NCBI RefSeq assembly: GCF_010974825.1
Contig: NZ_JAAILA010000005.1
Location: forward strand, 46,055 to 110,054
Length of the DNA stretch: 64,000 bases
DNA from: Aeromonas rivipollensis
GTDB lineage: Bacteria; Pseudomonadota; Gammaproteobacteria; Enterobacterales; Aeromonadaceae
Direction of reading: 5' to 3'
The position numbers and the translations under genes are program-made. Below are positions 1-10,274 of the stretch, piece after piece; the stretch's first letter is position 1; each line of letters opens with the position of its first letter. A model generated the notes under the pieces. It was not told the origin of the DNA and searched no databases. It saw nothing but the letters and a program-made list of their open reading frames with translations.

Positions 1-48
1 GATACCAACATTACTGTCAATTCATCACCAAGTCACTATCAAAACGAT

Positions 49-492
49 ATGAACAAAAAAAATAGTTACGACACCCCATGCCCGATCGCGCGCAGCATCG
101 CTGTTGCTGGTGATGCCTGGTGCCTATTGATCCTGCGCGATGCCCATGCAGGCCTCACTCGCTTTGACCAGTTCCGGAAAAATCTGGGGATAGCCCCCAC
201 GATGCTGACTCGCCGACTGGCGACACTGACTGAAGAGGGCTTGCTGGAAAAAAGGCTCTACTCGGAACACCCTCCGCGCGAGGAGTATCTGCTGACCACA
301 GCCGGTCGCGATTTTCTACCGATACTCTTCATGATTGGTGAGTGGGGTCGCCAATATCGGGGCGACAACAACCTGATCCGTTTCTTCGACATGGAGGCTG
401 GCACAGAGATTAGAGCCGTCGCGGTAGATGAAGTGACTGGCGCGAAGATTGGAACCCGCCCTCTGCGCATGGTGATGCCTGATGAAGACTGA
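49..492 (+). CDS. HxlR-family winged-helix transcriptional regulator
   Basis: A 147-residue cytoplasmic DNA-binding protein. The N-terminal CPIARSIAVAGDAWCLLILR stretch, followed by LTRFDQFRKNLGIAPTMLTRRLATLTEEGLLEKR, is the winged helix-turn-helix typical of HxlR regulators (about residues 11-95). The conserved early Cys (residue 11) is present; in some family members this residue senses redox or electrophiles. The length is longer than the usual 100-130 residues because of a C-terminal tail of about 45 residues. The gene stands alone, is followed by a Rho-independent terminator at 527-550, and its targets cannot be told from this window. Family assignment is firm; function is unknown. Confidence 0.85.
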   Translation: MNKKNSYDTPCPIARSIAVAGDAWCLLILRDAHAGLTRFDQFRKNLGIAPTMLTRRLATLTEEGLLEKRLYSEHPPREEYLLTTAGRDFLPILFMIGEWGRQYRGDNNLIRFFDMEAGTEIRAVAVDEVTGAKIGTRPLRMVMPDED

Positions 493-526
493 CAGGTGAT
501 TTGGCAATGGTGTCATCCTTCACTTC

Positions 527-550
527 AACCCGGTCCAGGCCGGGTTTTTT
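527..550 (+). terminator. Rho-independent terminator after the HxlR gene
   Basis: The 7-bp stem AACCCGG/CCGGGTT with a 6-base loop is followed by a T run. It lies 35 bases after the HxlR stop codon. Confidence 0.75.
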
Positions 551-588
551 GATCTCCTCCCACTCGCTCCCCTCTGAAAGCGGCCTTC

Positions 589-648
589 TTTACGCCGATT
601 TTACGCTCCCCCAATGCCCCTTTATGGCGCCTTTACGCCGGTTTTACA
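589..648 (+). promoter_or_regulatory. Putative KdpE operator region of the kdp operon
   Basis: Two copies of the same composite motif, TTTACGCCGATTTTACG (589-605) and TTTACGCCGGTTTTACA (632-648), lie 43 bp apart upstream of kdpF. Each is a direct repeat of TTTAC halves. KdpE operators in enterics are T-rich direct repeats of this kind, so these are the best candidate activator sites. The assignment is inferred from position and motif style. Confidence 0.5.
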
Positions 649-684
649 TACCCTTTCAGCGTCAATGACACCAACGGAGTCGAT

Positions 685-735
685 ATGGATTTGCATCGAC
701 TCTCGACGCTAATTATCTCAACGGAGTCGTTATGA
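685..735 (+). other. Leader mini-ORF, echo of the kdpF translation start
   Basis: A 16-codon frame starts at ATG 685 and ends with a TGA (733-735) that overlaps the kdpF ATG in an ATGA arrangement. Its ribosome-binding context AACGGAGTCG (673-682) is repeated exactly at 720-729 ahead of kdpF, a 47-bp period. The first codons also resemble kdpF (ATGGATTTG against ATGAATTGG). It is either a translationally coupled leader or a duplicated initiation region. Expression is unproven. Confidence 0.4.
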
Positions 736-809
736 ATTGGCTATATCTGCTGCTGGTCCTCGCCCTGATGGGTTACCTGATGCGCGCACTCACGCGTAGT
801 CACGAGTGA
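732..809 (+). CDS. kdpF: Potassium-transporting ATPase small subunit KdpF
   Basis: A 25-residue hydrophobic peptide beginning MNWLYLLLVLALMGYLMRAL, made of one membrane span and a short charged tail. This is the size and character of KdpF, which stabilises the KdpABC complex in the inner membrane. It lies 11 bases upstream of kdpA and has a good Shine-Dalgarno (ACGGAG). Its initiation region is duplicated 47 bp upstream. The call rests on length, hydrophobicity and operon position. Confidence 0.85.
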   Translation: MNWLYLLLVLALMGYLMRALTRSHE

Positions 810-820
810 GGAACTAGAAC

Positions 821-2500
821 ATGTGGCAAGAAATAATCTATCCGGTGGCCTTCGTGCTGCTGGTGCTGCTGCCGGCCCCCCTGCTCGGCAGCTATATGTA
901 TCGGGTGTTCGAGGGCAAGAGTCGCTGGCTCGCGCCGGTCGAGCGCGCCACCCTGGCCTGCTGTGGCACGGATGGACGGGAGCAGGACTGGAAGTCCTAC
1001 GCCCTCAGCCTGCTGGCCTTCAACGGTGCCGGTTTCGGTCTGCTGTTCCTGATCCTGATGGCCCAGGGCCTGCTGCCCCTCAACCCGCAACAGCTGCCGG
1101 GTCTGAGCTGGCAACTCGCCTTCAACACCGCCGTCAGCTTCATGACCAATACCAACTGGCAAGCCTATTCCGGTGAGGCCAGCCTCTCCTACTTCAGCCA
1201 GATGGTGGGGCTCACCACCCAGAACTTCGTCTCCGCCGCCACTGGTGCCACAGTCGCCGTCGCGCTGTTCCGCGGTCTCTCCCGCCAGCAGACCATACAC
1301 CTTGGCAACTTCTGGCAGGATCTGGTGCGCTTCTGCCTCTACGTGCTGCTGCCCATGGCGTTGGTCATGGCGCTGCTGCTGGTCTGGCAAGGGGTTCCCC
1401 AGAGTCTGTCGGCCTATCTGCCGTTCCACGCCCTGGAAGGTCAGGAGCAGCTGCTGCCGCTCGGCCCTGCCGCCTCGCAGATCGCCATCAAGCAGCTCGG
1501 CTCCAACGGTGGCGGCTTCTTCGGCGTCAACTCGGCCCACCCGTTCGAGAACCCGACAGCCCTCTCCAACTGGCTGGAGATGGTCACCCTGCTGACCATT
1601 CCCGCCGCCCTGGTCTGTACCCTGGGCCGTTACGTGAAGGATTCCGGCCACGGCCGCGCCATCCTCTCCGCCATGACGCTGCTGTTCGTGCTGGGGCTCG
1701 GCCTCTCCGTCTATCAGGAGTTGCAACCGGATCCGGCGCTCGCCCAGCTCACCACCCAGGCAGGCAACTGGGAAGGCAAGGAGAGCCGCTTCGGCCCCGT
1801 GCTCTCCAGCATCTGGGAAGTGGCGACCACCTCGGCCTCCAACGGCTCGGTCAACGCCATGCACGACAGCTTCACCCCGCTGGGTGGCATGGTCGGCATG
1901 ATCAACATGCTGCTCGGTGAAGTCATCTTCGGCGGCGTGGGTGCCGGTATCTACGGCATGATGCTGTTCGTGCTGCTGACCGTATTCCTGTGCGGCCTGA
2001 TGGTAGGGCGCACACCGACCTATCTCGGCAAGCGCCTCGGGATCACCGAGATGAAATGGGTGGTCGCCAGCATGCTGGTGATGCCGGTCGGGGTTCTGGT
2101 GATCGGCGGGGTAACGCTGCTGATGCCGGATGCCGCCACCATCATGGGTCACGACGGTCCTCACGGCCTGTCACGCCTCATCTATGCCTACGCCTCGGCC
2201 GCCGGCAACAACGGCTCGGCCTTCGGGGGCTTCGCCGCCGCAGACAACTGGCAGTGCGTCGCCATAGGTCTGGCCATGCTGCTCGGTCGCTTCGGCTACA
2301 TCATTCCGGTGCTGGCCATCGCCGGTCAGCTCTCGCGCGCCTCGCAACAGGATGCCGGCGAGGGTGACTTCCCCATCCGCGGCCCGCTGTTCATCACCTT
2401 GCTAATCATCACTGTGCTGCTGATAGGCGGTCTCTCCTTCCTGCCGGTACTGGCGCTGGGCCCCGTCGCCGAGCATCTCCTGATACTGGGAGCGCTCTGA
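821..2500 (+). CDS. kdpA: Potassium-transporting ATPase subunit A (K+ channel-like subunit)
   Basis: A 559-residue polytopic inner-membrane protein, the usual KdpA length. KdpA binds and conducts K+ and is related to Trk/Ktr channel folds. Visible signatures include the selectivity-filter-like loops TSASNGS (about residue 338) and [10 protein letters not shown] (about residue 463). It starts 11 bases after kdpF. Its stop (2498-2500) overlaps an ATG that opens a 23-codon frame leading into kdpB, and its last codons ([10 protein letters not shown]) are echoed in that frame ([10 protein letters not shown]). Confidence 0.97.
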   Translation: MWQEIIYPVAFVLLVLLPAPLLGSYMYRVFEGKSRWLAPVERATLACCGTDGREQDWKSYALSLLAFNGAGFGLLFLILMAQGLLPLNPQQLPGLSWQLAFNTAVSFMTNTNWQAYSGEASLSYFSQMVGLTTQNFVSAATGATVAVALFRGLSRQQTIHLGNFWQDLVRFCLYVLLPMALVMALLLVWQGVPQSLSAYLPFHALEGQEQLLPLGPAASQIAIKQLGSNGGGFFGVNSAHPFENPTALSNWLEMVTLLTIPAALVCTLGRYVKDSGHGRAILSAMTLLFVLGLGLSVYQELQPDPALAQLTTQAGNWEGKESRFGPVLSSIWEVATTSASNGSVNAMHDSFTPLGGMVGMINMLLGEVIFGGVGAGIYGMMLFVLLTVFLCGLMVGRTPTYLGKRLGITEMKWVVASMLVMPVGVLVIGGVTLLMPDAATIMGHDGPHGLSRLIYAYASAAGNNGSAFGGFAAADNWQCVAIGLAMLLGRFGYIIPVLAIAGQLSRASQQDAGEGDFPIRGPLFITLLIITVLLIGGLSFLPVLALGPVAEHLLILGAL

Positions 2501-2567
2501 TGACCCTGTCCATGTCAGTCACCTTACCGATGCCAATGGTCGAACATCTGATGCTGGGAGCATTCAA

Positions 2568-2571
<4 letters not shown>
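2500..2571 (+). other. Mini-cistron bridging kdpA and kdpB, echo of the kdpA tail
   Basis: A 23-codon frame starts with an ATG that shares its A with the kdpA TGA (TGATG), and ends in a TGA that overlaps the kdpB ATG (ATGA). Its end, [10 protein letters not shown], parallels the KdpA C-terminus [10 protein letters not shown]. At DNA level, GAACATCTGATGCTGGGAGC echoes the kdpA end about 71 bp upstream. Ribosomes could pass from kdpA to kdpB through it by termination-reinitiation. Whether a peptide accumulates is unknown. Confidence 0.4.
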
Positions 2572-4630
<2,059 letters not shown>

Positions 4631-4631
<1 letters not shown>

Positions 4632-4729
4632 TGAAAACGCCTCACGATGGTATCCACGGCCTGATCGTGCCCCCATCCATGGGCATCAAGTTGATCGACC
4701 TGGTCATCACAGGCCTGGGTCTGGTGTAA
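4631..4729 (+). other. Mini-cistron echo of the kdpB C-terminus
   Basis: A 32-codon frame opens with an ATG sharing its A with the kdpB stop (TGATG) and ends at TAA 4727-4729, 59 bases before kdpC. Its second half, [15 protein letters not shown], is identical in protein sequence to the end of KdpB, but the DNA differs at synonymous sites (for example AAGTTGATCGACCTG against AAGCTGATCGATCTG). The copy is therefore diverged rather than fresh, and its reading frame is kept. Function unknown. Confidence 0.45.
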
Positions 4730-4788
4730 CCACATAACGGGTGCAAGCCTGGCCTGCACCCCATCAATCTGTTTGGAGCAAGAGAATC

Positions 4789-5304
4789 ATGATAGCAATC
4801 AGAACCCTGCTGACCCTGACCCTGCTGCTGGGTGTCGGCTACCCCCTGGCCGTCACCGGGCTGGCCCAGCTGTTTTTCCCCTGGCAGGCCAACGGCAGCC
4901 AGCTGACCGATGCCAAGCAGCAGCTGGTCGGCAGCGCCCTGCTGGCGCAGAAATTTGAACGGGCGGAGTACTTCCACTCCCGCCCCTCCGCCAGCGACTT
5001 CACCACCATAGGCAGCGGCGCCAGCAACCTGGGGGTGAGTTCCCCCCTGCGCAGCGAATTTGCCAAGGCCCAGGGTAATTACCAGTCCCCCGCCATGCTG
5101 ACCCGCTCAGGTTCTGGCCTGGATCCCCACCTGCCCCTGGATGCCGTGCTGGCCCAGGTGGATCGCGTCGCCAAGCAACGCGGGCTGGATCCCGCTTCCC
5201 TGACGGAGCAGGTCAAGTCGTCCACACAAGCTGGTATCCTTGGCCCCCAGGTGGTCAACATCCTCCAGTTGAATCTGTTGCTCGATCAGCACAAGGACGC
5301 ATGA
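4789..5304 (+). CDS. kdpC: Potassium-transporting ATPase subunit C
   Basis: A 171-residue KdpC, which assists ATP binding by KdpB and assembly of the complex. The N-terminal hydrophobic segment (IRTLLTLTLLLGVGYPLAVT, residues 4-23) anchors it. The periplasmic part contains the family motifs SRPSASDF and GSGLDPHL (near residues 64 and 105). The ATG at 4789 was chosen because GGAGCAAGAG lies just upstream and the membrane anchor follows at once; an upstream in-frame GTG gives a non-conserved extension. The stop region reads into another mini-frame. Confidence 0.95.
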   Translation: MIAIRTLLTLTLLLGVGYPLAVTGLAQLFFPWQANGSQLTDAKQQLVGSALLAQKFERAEYFHSRPSASDFTTIGSGASNLGVSSPLRSEFAKAQGNYQSPAMLTRSGSGLDPHLPLDAVLAQVDRVAKQRGLDPASLTEQVKSSTQAGILGPQVVNILQLNLLLDQHKDA

Positions 5305-5390
5305 TGGCGCGCCAGGCTGACCCGAGTTGGAGGGCGACCCAGATTTTCGAACCGAGCCGGCAGTTGCTCCATAAGGATGATGATGCGTAA
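5304..5390 (+). other. Mini-cistron after kdpC, ending as an echo of the KdpC tail
   Basis: A 28-codon frame begins with an ATG that shares its A with the kdpC stop (TGATG). It ends QLLHKDDDA then TAA, resembling the KdpC end LLDQHKDA. The TAA lies inside the first of the kdpD-head repeats, so the frames interlock. It is probably a duplicated gene end; translation is untested. Confidence 0.3.
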
Positions 5391-5506
5391 TGAAGTAAAG
5401 ACGGTTGCCCTGCTGGCAAGCCTGGAGCAGGAGCACGGGAATGCGTGATGAAGTAAAGACGATTGCCCTGCTGGCAGGCATGGAGCAGGAGCACGGGAAT
5501 GCGTGA
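5383..5506 (+). repeat. Two extra 58-bp tandem copies of the kdpD start
   Basis: The first 19 or so codons of kdpD occur twice more upstream, with ATG codons at 5383, 5441 and 5499 (real kdpD), exactly 58 bp apart. The encoded starts are MRNEVKTVALLASLEQEHGNA, MRDEVKTIALLAGMEQEHGNA (21 codons each, then TGA) and MRDEVRADALLASLEEEH in KdpD. Because 58 is not a multiple of 3, each copy shifts frame, and its ATGCGTGA end overlaps the next start by 8 bases. The copies share most bases but carry scattered substitutions. Confidence 0.9.
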
Positions 5507-8087
5507 TGAGGTTCGGGCCGACGCCTTGCTGGCAAGCCTGGAAGAGGAACACAAGGGCAAGCTGAAGGTCTTCCTCGGCGCCGCCCCCGGCGTAGGCAAG
5601 ACCTACGCCATGTTGCAGGCGGTACGGGAACAGGCCAAGGAAGGGGTCGACATTCTCATCGGCGTGGTCGAGACCCACGGGCGCCAGGAGACCCTGGCGC
5701 TGCTCGACAAACTCGCCATCCAGCCACGCAAGCTGCATCACCACCGCCAGCAACGGCTGGAGGAGATGGATCTGGATGGCTTGCTCGAACGCAAGCCCGC
5801 CATCGTAGTGGTGGATGAGCTGGCCCACACCAATGCCCCGGGCAGCCGCCACGAGAAACGCTGGCAGGATGTGGAGGAGCTGCTCGGCGCCGGCATAGAC
5901 GTCTACTCCACCCTCAACGTACAACACCTGGAGAGCCTCAACGATCTGGTGTGGCAGCTGACCGGGGTCAGGGTCAAGGAGACCCTGCCCGATCAGGTGC
6001 TGCTGGAGGCGGACAGCATAGTCCTCATAGACCTGCCCCCCAAGGAGCTGCTCGGCCGGCTCAAGGAGGGCAAGGTCTATGTGCCCCATCAGGCCAAGGC
6101 CGCCCTGCAATCCTTCTTCTCCCTCAACAACCTGACCGCCCTGCGCGAGCTGGCGATGCAGACTGCCGCCAGCCACGTGGAGGGGGATCTGCAACTGCAG
6201 TGGCAGGCGGCGGGCAAGACCACGCTGCCGCTGCGGGGCAAGCTGATGGTCTGCCTCGGGGATCAGCACGGCTCGGCCCTGGTGCGCTACGGCCACCGCT
6301 TCGCCCAGCGCCGCCAGCTGCCCTGGCTGGTGGTGCACATCGACAGCAAGGGGCAGCGATCCCCTGAGCTGGAGCAGGCGCTGGCGCTGGCCTCTCACCT
6401 CGGCGCCAAGGTGCTGACCCTGTCCAGCCCGGCGGTCGCCGATGCCCTGCTGGAGACGGCCGAACAGCAGCAGGTCTCGCAACTGTTGCTCGGCAAGCCC
6501 CACAACCCGCCCTGGCGCCGCTCCCTGGTGCAGCACCTGCTGAAACAGGCACAGGGATTCGAGATCACGTTGGTGGATACGGAGAAGAACAAGCCAGGAC
6601 TGAGGCTGCAACCACTCCACCCCAAGGACATTCGCCAGAGCCTGCTGGCCATCGCCATCATGGCGGTGACCTCAGCCAGCGCCTGGGGGCTCTCCCACTG
6701 GCTGCCGCCCGCCTCCCTGCCGCTGCTGTTCGTGCTGGGGGTACTCGCCACAGCCCTCACCACCAGCCTGGTGCCCGCCATCCTGGCCGCCGTGCTGGGG
6801 TTCGTCGCGCACAATCTGCTGTTTACCGCCCCCTACTTCTCCCTGAGCGTGGCCAGCCACAGCGACCTGCTCACCCTGTTCGTACTGCTCATCGTCGGCA
6901 TGACGGCGGGGCGGCTCGCCTCCCGCCAGCGCCAGCAGTTGATCGGCCTGCGCGAGACCCAGCAGCTTGGCAACGCCCTGCTGTCCCTGAGCCAGGGGCT
7001 GGCCACCGCCAGCAGCCCGGTGGAGGTGCTCAGGCAGGGAACCCAGGCCATCTCCCTGGCCCTGGGGCAGCCCGTGTTCGCCCTGGATGAGGAGTACCAG
7101 TACAGAGCCGGAGACGAGGTGCGGGGACCGGGCCAGACCGACAAGGCCGCCATCGACTGGTGCCTGGCCCAGAAGCAGAGCGCCGGGGCCCACACCGCCA
7201 CCCTCAATGCCGCCGAGGCCCAGTACCACCACCTCACCGACGAACTGGTGCTGGGGATTCGGCTGGCCAGCCCGCTCGCCTCCTCCGCCGAACACCAGTT
7301 GCAGGCGCTGCTCACCGACATCCGCGCCGCCCTGGCCCGGATCGATCTCAACGAACGGCTGGCCGACAGCCAGCTGCAGGCGGAGACGGATCGGATGCGC
7401 GCCGCCCTGCTCTCCTCGGTCTCCCACGATCTGAAGACGCCGCTGGCGACCATAATGGGGGCCGGCAGCACACTGCAGGAGTACGGTGACAGGATCAGTG
7501 CCGAGGATCGCAGCGAGCTGCTCCACTCGGTGCAGGAGGAGGCGCGCCGCCTGCACAGCTATGTGCAGAACCTGCTGGACATGACCCGCATCGGCTCCCC
7601 GGACTTCCAGCTGAAGCGGGAATGGGTCGATCTGGCCGATCTGGTGGATAGTGCCCGCAAGCGGCTGGACTCCTCCTGGCGCCAGCACAAGCTGCTGATC
7701 CACTTCGATCAGCAAATCCCCCAGCTCTATGTGCACGGCGCCCTGATCGAGCAGGTACTAGTCAACATCCTCGACAACGCCTCCCGCTACTCGCCGGCCG
7801 GCACCCCCATAGAGTTCAAGGTGATGCTGGCGGACCCTGACCTCATCATCGACATCATCGACATAGGGGTCGGCATCGCCGAGTCGGATCGGGACAAGAT
7901 CTTCAACCTCTTCTACACCCAGCCGGTAGGTGATTGCGGCAGTCGCGGCACCGGACTTGGCCTCGCCATTTCACGCGCTATGATAGAGGCCCACGGCGGT
8001 CGCATCTGGGCGTTTGCCGGCCCCAACGGCAACGGCACCTGCATGCGTATCTCACTGCCGCTCTCCCTCAACTCACCCGAGGTATGA
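5499..8087 (+). CDS. kdpD: K+-responsive sensor histidine kinase KdpD
   Basis: An 862-residue inner-membrane sensor (E. coli KdpD is 894). In order: KdpD domain with Walker A GAAPGVGKT (residues 27-35), a universal-stress-like domain (about 235-350), a DUF4118 block of four hydrophobic spans (about 380-475), a GAF-like region, a HisKA domain with the phosphorylated His at about 643 (SVSHDLKTPLA), and an HATPase with N and G boxes (NILDNASRY, GTGLGLAIS). It phosphorylates KdpE. The ATG at 5499 was chosen over an upstream TTG because it is the third member of the 58-bp start repeat and fits family N-termini. Confidence 0.96.
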   Translation: MRDEVRADALLASLEEEHKGKLKVFLGAAPGVGKTYAMLQAVREQAKEGVDILIGVVETHGRQETLALLDKLAIQPRKLHHHRQQRLEEMDLDGLLERKPAIVVVDELAHTNAPGSRHEKRWQDVEELLGAGIDVYSTLNVQHLESLNDLVWQLTGVRVKETLPDQVLLEADSIVLIDLPPKELLGRLKEGKVYVPHQAKAALQSFFSLNNLTALRELAMQTAASHVEGDLQLQWQAAGKTTLPLRGKLMVCLGDQHGSALVRYGHRFAQRRQLPWLVVHIDSKGQRSPELEQALALASHLGAKVLTLSSPAVADALLETAEQQQVSQLLLGKPHNPPWRRSLVQHLLKQAQGFEITLVDTEKNKPGLRLQPLHPKDIRQSLLAIAIMAVTSASAWGLSHWLPPASLPLLFVLGVLATALTTSLVPAILAAVLGFVAHNLLFTAPYFSLSVASHSDLLTLFVLLIVGMTAGRLASRQRQQLIGLRETQQLGNALLSLSQGLATASSPVEVLRQGTQAISLALGQPVFALDEEYQYRAGDEVRGPGQTDKAAIDWCLAQKQSAGAHTATLNAAEAQYHHLTDELVLGIRLASPLASSAEHQLQALLTDIRAALARIDLNERLADSQLQAETDRMRAALLSSVSHDLKTPLATIMGAGSTLQEYGDRISAEDRSELLHSVQEEARRLHSYVQNLLDMTRIGSPDFQLKREWVDLADLVDSARKRLDSSWRQHKLLIHFDQQIPQLYVHGALIEQVLVNILDNASRYSPAGTPIEFKVMLADPDLIIDIIDIGVGIAESDRDKIFNLFYTQPVGDCGSRGTGLGLAISRAMIEAHGGRIWAFAGPNGNGTCMRISLPLSLNSPEV

Positions 8088-8153
8088 TGCGCACATTCCG
8101 GGCTCCTGGGGCCAGCCGTCCCCAGCCCCCCAACACTTGCCTCTGGAGGCTAG

Positions 8154-8837
8154 ATGGCCCATATCCTGGTCATAGATGATGAAGCGGCCATTCGCCGCTT
8201 TCTGCGGATCAGCCTGGTCGCCGAGGGGCACCAGGTGAGCGAGGCGGTGGGCGTCAACGAAGGGCTGGCGCAGTACCGCCACCTCAACCCCGATCTGGTG
8301 ATCCTGGATCTCGGCCTGCCGGACGGGGACGGCATCCAGATCTTGCAGGCCATCCGCGAACACCACCCCAACCCTGTGCTGGTGCTGTCGGCACGGGATT
8401 CGGAGCAGGAGAAGGTGCGGCTGCTGGATGCCGGGGCCAACGACTACATGAGCAAGCCGTTCGGCATAGGGGAGATGATGGCCCGCATCCGGGTGCTGCT
8501 GCGCCAGCGTGCCGGGGTCAGCAGCGGCGAATGCCGTCACTTCCCCCAGTGCGGCCTGAGCCTGGATACCGGCAGCCACAAGGTCACCATGGGAGATGAA
8601 GAGATCCCCCTCTCCCGCAAGGAGTTCGCCCTGCTGCAGGCCCTGGTGTGCCACCCCGGCAAGCTGGTGCTGCAGACCCAGCTGCTCAACGACATCTGGG
8701 GGCCCAGCCACAAGGAAGATACCCACTACCTGCGCATCGTCATCGCCAGCCTGCGCAAGAAGCTGGGAGATAACCCCCAGCAGCCCAGCCTGATCGAAAC
8801 CGAATCCGGCATCGGCTACCGCTTCATCGGCAGTTGA
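8154..8837 (+). CDS. kdpE: Two-component response regulator KdpE
   Basis: A 227-residue OmpR-type regulator that activates kdpFABC. The receiver domain has the acidic pocket DDE (residues 8-10), the phospho-acceptor Asp52 (ILDLGLPDG) and a conserved Lys in MSKPFG. The winged-helix output domain ends with RIVIASLRKKLGD and ESGIGYRFIGS. It starts 66 bases after kdpD with GGAGG as ribosome-binding site. Its last 30 bases recur three more times downstream in a 71-bp array. Confidence 0.97.
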   Translation: MAHILVIDDEAAIRRFLRISLVAEGHQVSEAVGVNEGLAQYRHLNPDLVILDLGLPDGDGIQILQAIREHHPNPVLVLSARDSEQEKVRLLDAGANDYMSKPFGIGEMMARIRVLLRQRAGVSSGECRHFPQCGLSLDTGSHKVTMGDEEIPLSRKEFALLQALVCHPGKLVLQTQLLNDIWGPSHKEDTHYLRIVIASLRKKLGDNPQQPSLIETESGIGYRFIGS

Positions 8838-9051
8838 AACAGTCACAAGCAGCCCACCCCGCTCGAAATACCATATCCGGCATCGGCTACCGCTTCATCG
8901 GCAGTTGAAACAGGCACAAGCAGCACACCCCGTACGAAACACCGTACCCGACATCGGCTACCGCTTCATCGGCAGTTGAAACAGGCACAAGCAGCACACC
9001 CCGTACGAAACACCGTACCCGACATCGGCTACCGTTTTATCGGTAGCCGAT
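8811..9051 (+). repeat. 71-bp tandem array of the kdpE 3' end
   Basis: The motif ATCGGCTACCG occurs at 8811 (inside kdpE), 8882, 8953 and 9024, exactly 71 bp apart. Copies 1 to 3 each carry the kdpE terminal codons and stop (CGCTTCATCGGCAGTTGA) plus a linker AACAGGCACAAGCAGC. Copies 2 and 3 are nearly identical; copy 1 is more diverged; copy 4 is cut short and forms a hairpin. The copies lack ATG codons, so they look non-coding. Confidence 0.9.
9024..9051. terminator. Hairpin at the end of the kdp array, probable bidirectional terminator
   Basis: A perfect 11-bp inverted repeat, ATCGGCTACCG/CGGTAGCCGAT, with loop TTTTAT, ends the last 71-bp repeat. It separates convergent kdpE and the MFS gene. 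The T tract is weak on both sides. Its left arm is the kdpE tail sequence, so each upstream repeat copy could also pair with its right arm. Confidence 0.55.
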
Positions 9052-9066
9052 GTTTCACGTGGAACG
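9051..9066. promoter_or_regulatory. parS: parS-like ParB binding site A
   Basis: TGTTTCACGTGGAACG matches the bacterial parS consensus TGTTTCACGTGAAACA / TGTTCCACGTGGAACA closely, with the core CACGTG intact. It contains the stop codon of the minus-strand MFS gene and abuts the kdp hairpin. ParB is encoded at 41039-41947. Confidence 0.75.
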
Positions 9067-10182
9067 GCGCCCGCTGCAGAGCAGCGCCAGCAGACCGCAG
9101 CCGGCGAGCAGCAGCCCCAGATCCTGCAAGCCGGCTGCCACCGCCAATCCCAGGCTGAGCAGCAGGTAATAGGCCAGCCCGAACAGGGCACCGGCGCTGC
9201 CCGCCACCGCTCTGTAGGCTTGCAAGGCCTCACTCAACACATTGGGGATAGCCACCCCATAGGCCACCACTATTCCCATCATGGGCAGCAGGAACCAGAG
9301 CGAGGACTGACTCGCCCAGACCAACAGCCCGCAAACCAGCGCCAGTGTGCAGGCCAGCCTGATCAGGGATGACGGCGGCCAACCCTTCCCCAGCAGTTGC
9401 TTGTTGAGCAGGCTGCCGAGCAGGGTCGCCAGCGCCAGCAAGATCCCGGAGTAACCAAAGTCGCTCACCCTCAATCCCAACCCGTCAAACAGGAAGGGAG
9501 CCAGGCTGTAGTAGCCAAACAACATGGTATTGAACAGGGCGACCAGGACAGCGCTGCGCCAGAGCCCGCCATCCCTCGCCATCCTGGCTGCCAGCGGCCA
9601 GAGTGCGACTCGCGGTGTGCTGGCCGGGCGGGTTTCCGGCAGCCACCGACCGGCCACCAGCAGCAACAGTGCCGCCAGCACCAGCAATCCGCTGAAGACC
9701 CCGAGATAGCCAAACTGCTCGGCCAGCAGGCCGCCGCTCATCAGCCCCAGCACGGGGCTGAGGGAGAGCGCCACACCCATCACCGAGAAGACCCGCGCCA
9801 GCTCGCACCTCTGATAGCTGTCGCGCAGCATGGTCTGGGTCACCACTGATCCCACGGCGGCGCCGAAGGCCGAGACGACCCTGGCCAACAGCAGGGTCTC
9901 GAACTCACTGGCCAGCAGCGCCAGCAGGGTGCCGACCCCGTAGGTGAACAAGCCCGCCAGCATGGCGGGACGCCGCCCGACGAGATCGCAGAGCCGACCC
10001 CAGCAGACCACGCCCACCGCAAACGCCAGAAAATAGACCGACAGGGTCTGGGATGCCTGCCCCTCGCTCACCCCAAACTGGCTGGCAATCTGGGTCAATA
10101 CCGGGCTGTAGAGGGTCTCAACCATCTGGGGAAACATCATCAATCCCACCACCAGCCAGCGCGGTGGCAACTTGTTGTGCAT
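9055..10182 (-). CDS. MFS drug-resistance-type exporter (DHA1 / Bcr-CflA-like)
   Basis: A 375-residue inner-membrane protein with about 12 hydrophobic spans. The motif between spans 2 and 3, WGRLCDLVGRRPAML (residues 56-70), is MFS motif A, and the early SPVLTQIASQFGVSEGQASQTLS resembles Bcr/CflA multidrug exporters. It is divergently paired with the AraC regulator at 10275, the layout of NimT/NimR-type exporter-regulator pairs, so that regulator probably controls it. The substrate cannot be told. The stop codon lies inside a parS-like site. Confidence 0.85.
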   Translation of the reverse strand: MHNKLPPRWLVVGLMMFPQMVETLYSPVLTQIASQFGVSEGQASQTLSVYFLAFAVGVVCWGRLCDLVGRRPAMLAGLFTYGVGTLLALLASEFETLLLARVVSAFGAAVGSVVTQTMLRDSYQRCELARVFSVMGVALSLSPVLGLMSGGLLAEQFGYLGVFSGLLVLAALLLLVAGRWLPETRPASTPRVALWPLAARMARDGGLWRSAVLVALFNTMLFGYYSLAPFLFDGLGLRVSDFGYSGILLALATLLGSLLNKQLLGKGWPPSSLIRLACTLALVCGLLVWASQSSLWFLLPMMGIVVAYGVAIPNVLSEALQAYRAVAGSAGALFGLAYYLLLSLGLAVAAGLQDLGLLLAGCGLLALLCSGRRST

Positions 10183-10274
10183 GACAAACCTCCTTCACAA
10201 GAGGTCGTCATTCTAGAGAGAGGGGGAATGTCCCATTACAATAAGCAGGACTATATACATCAAAAGTCGGACAC

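Noticed and set aside
5463..5498. Upstream TTG start for kdpD
   Set aside because: The extension is just read-through of the preceding 58-bp repeat in another frame; ATG 5499 matches the conserved head.
8811..9051. CRISPR-like regular repeats
   Set aside because: The units are contiguous 71-bp near-identical copies of the kdpE end with no variable spacers and no cas genes.
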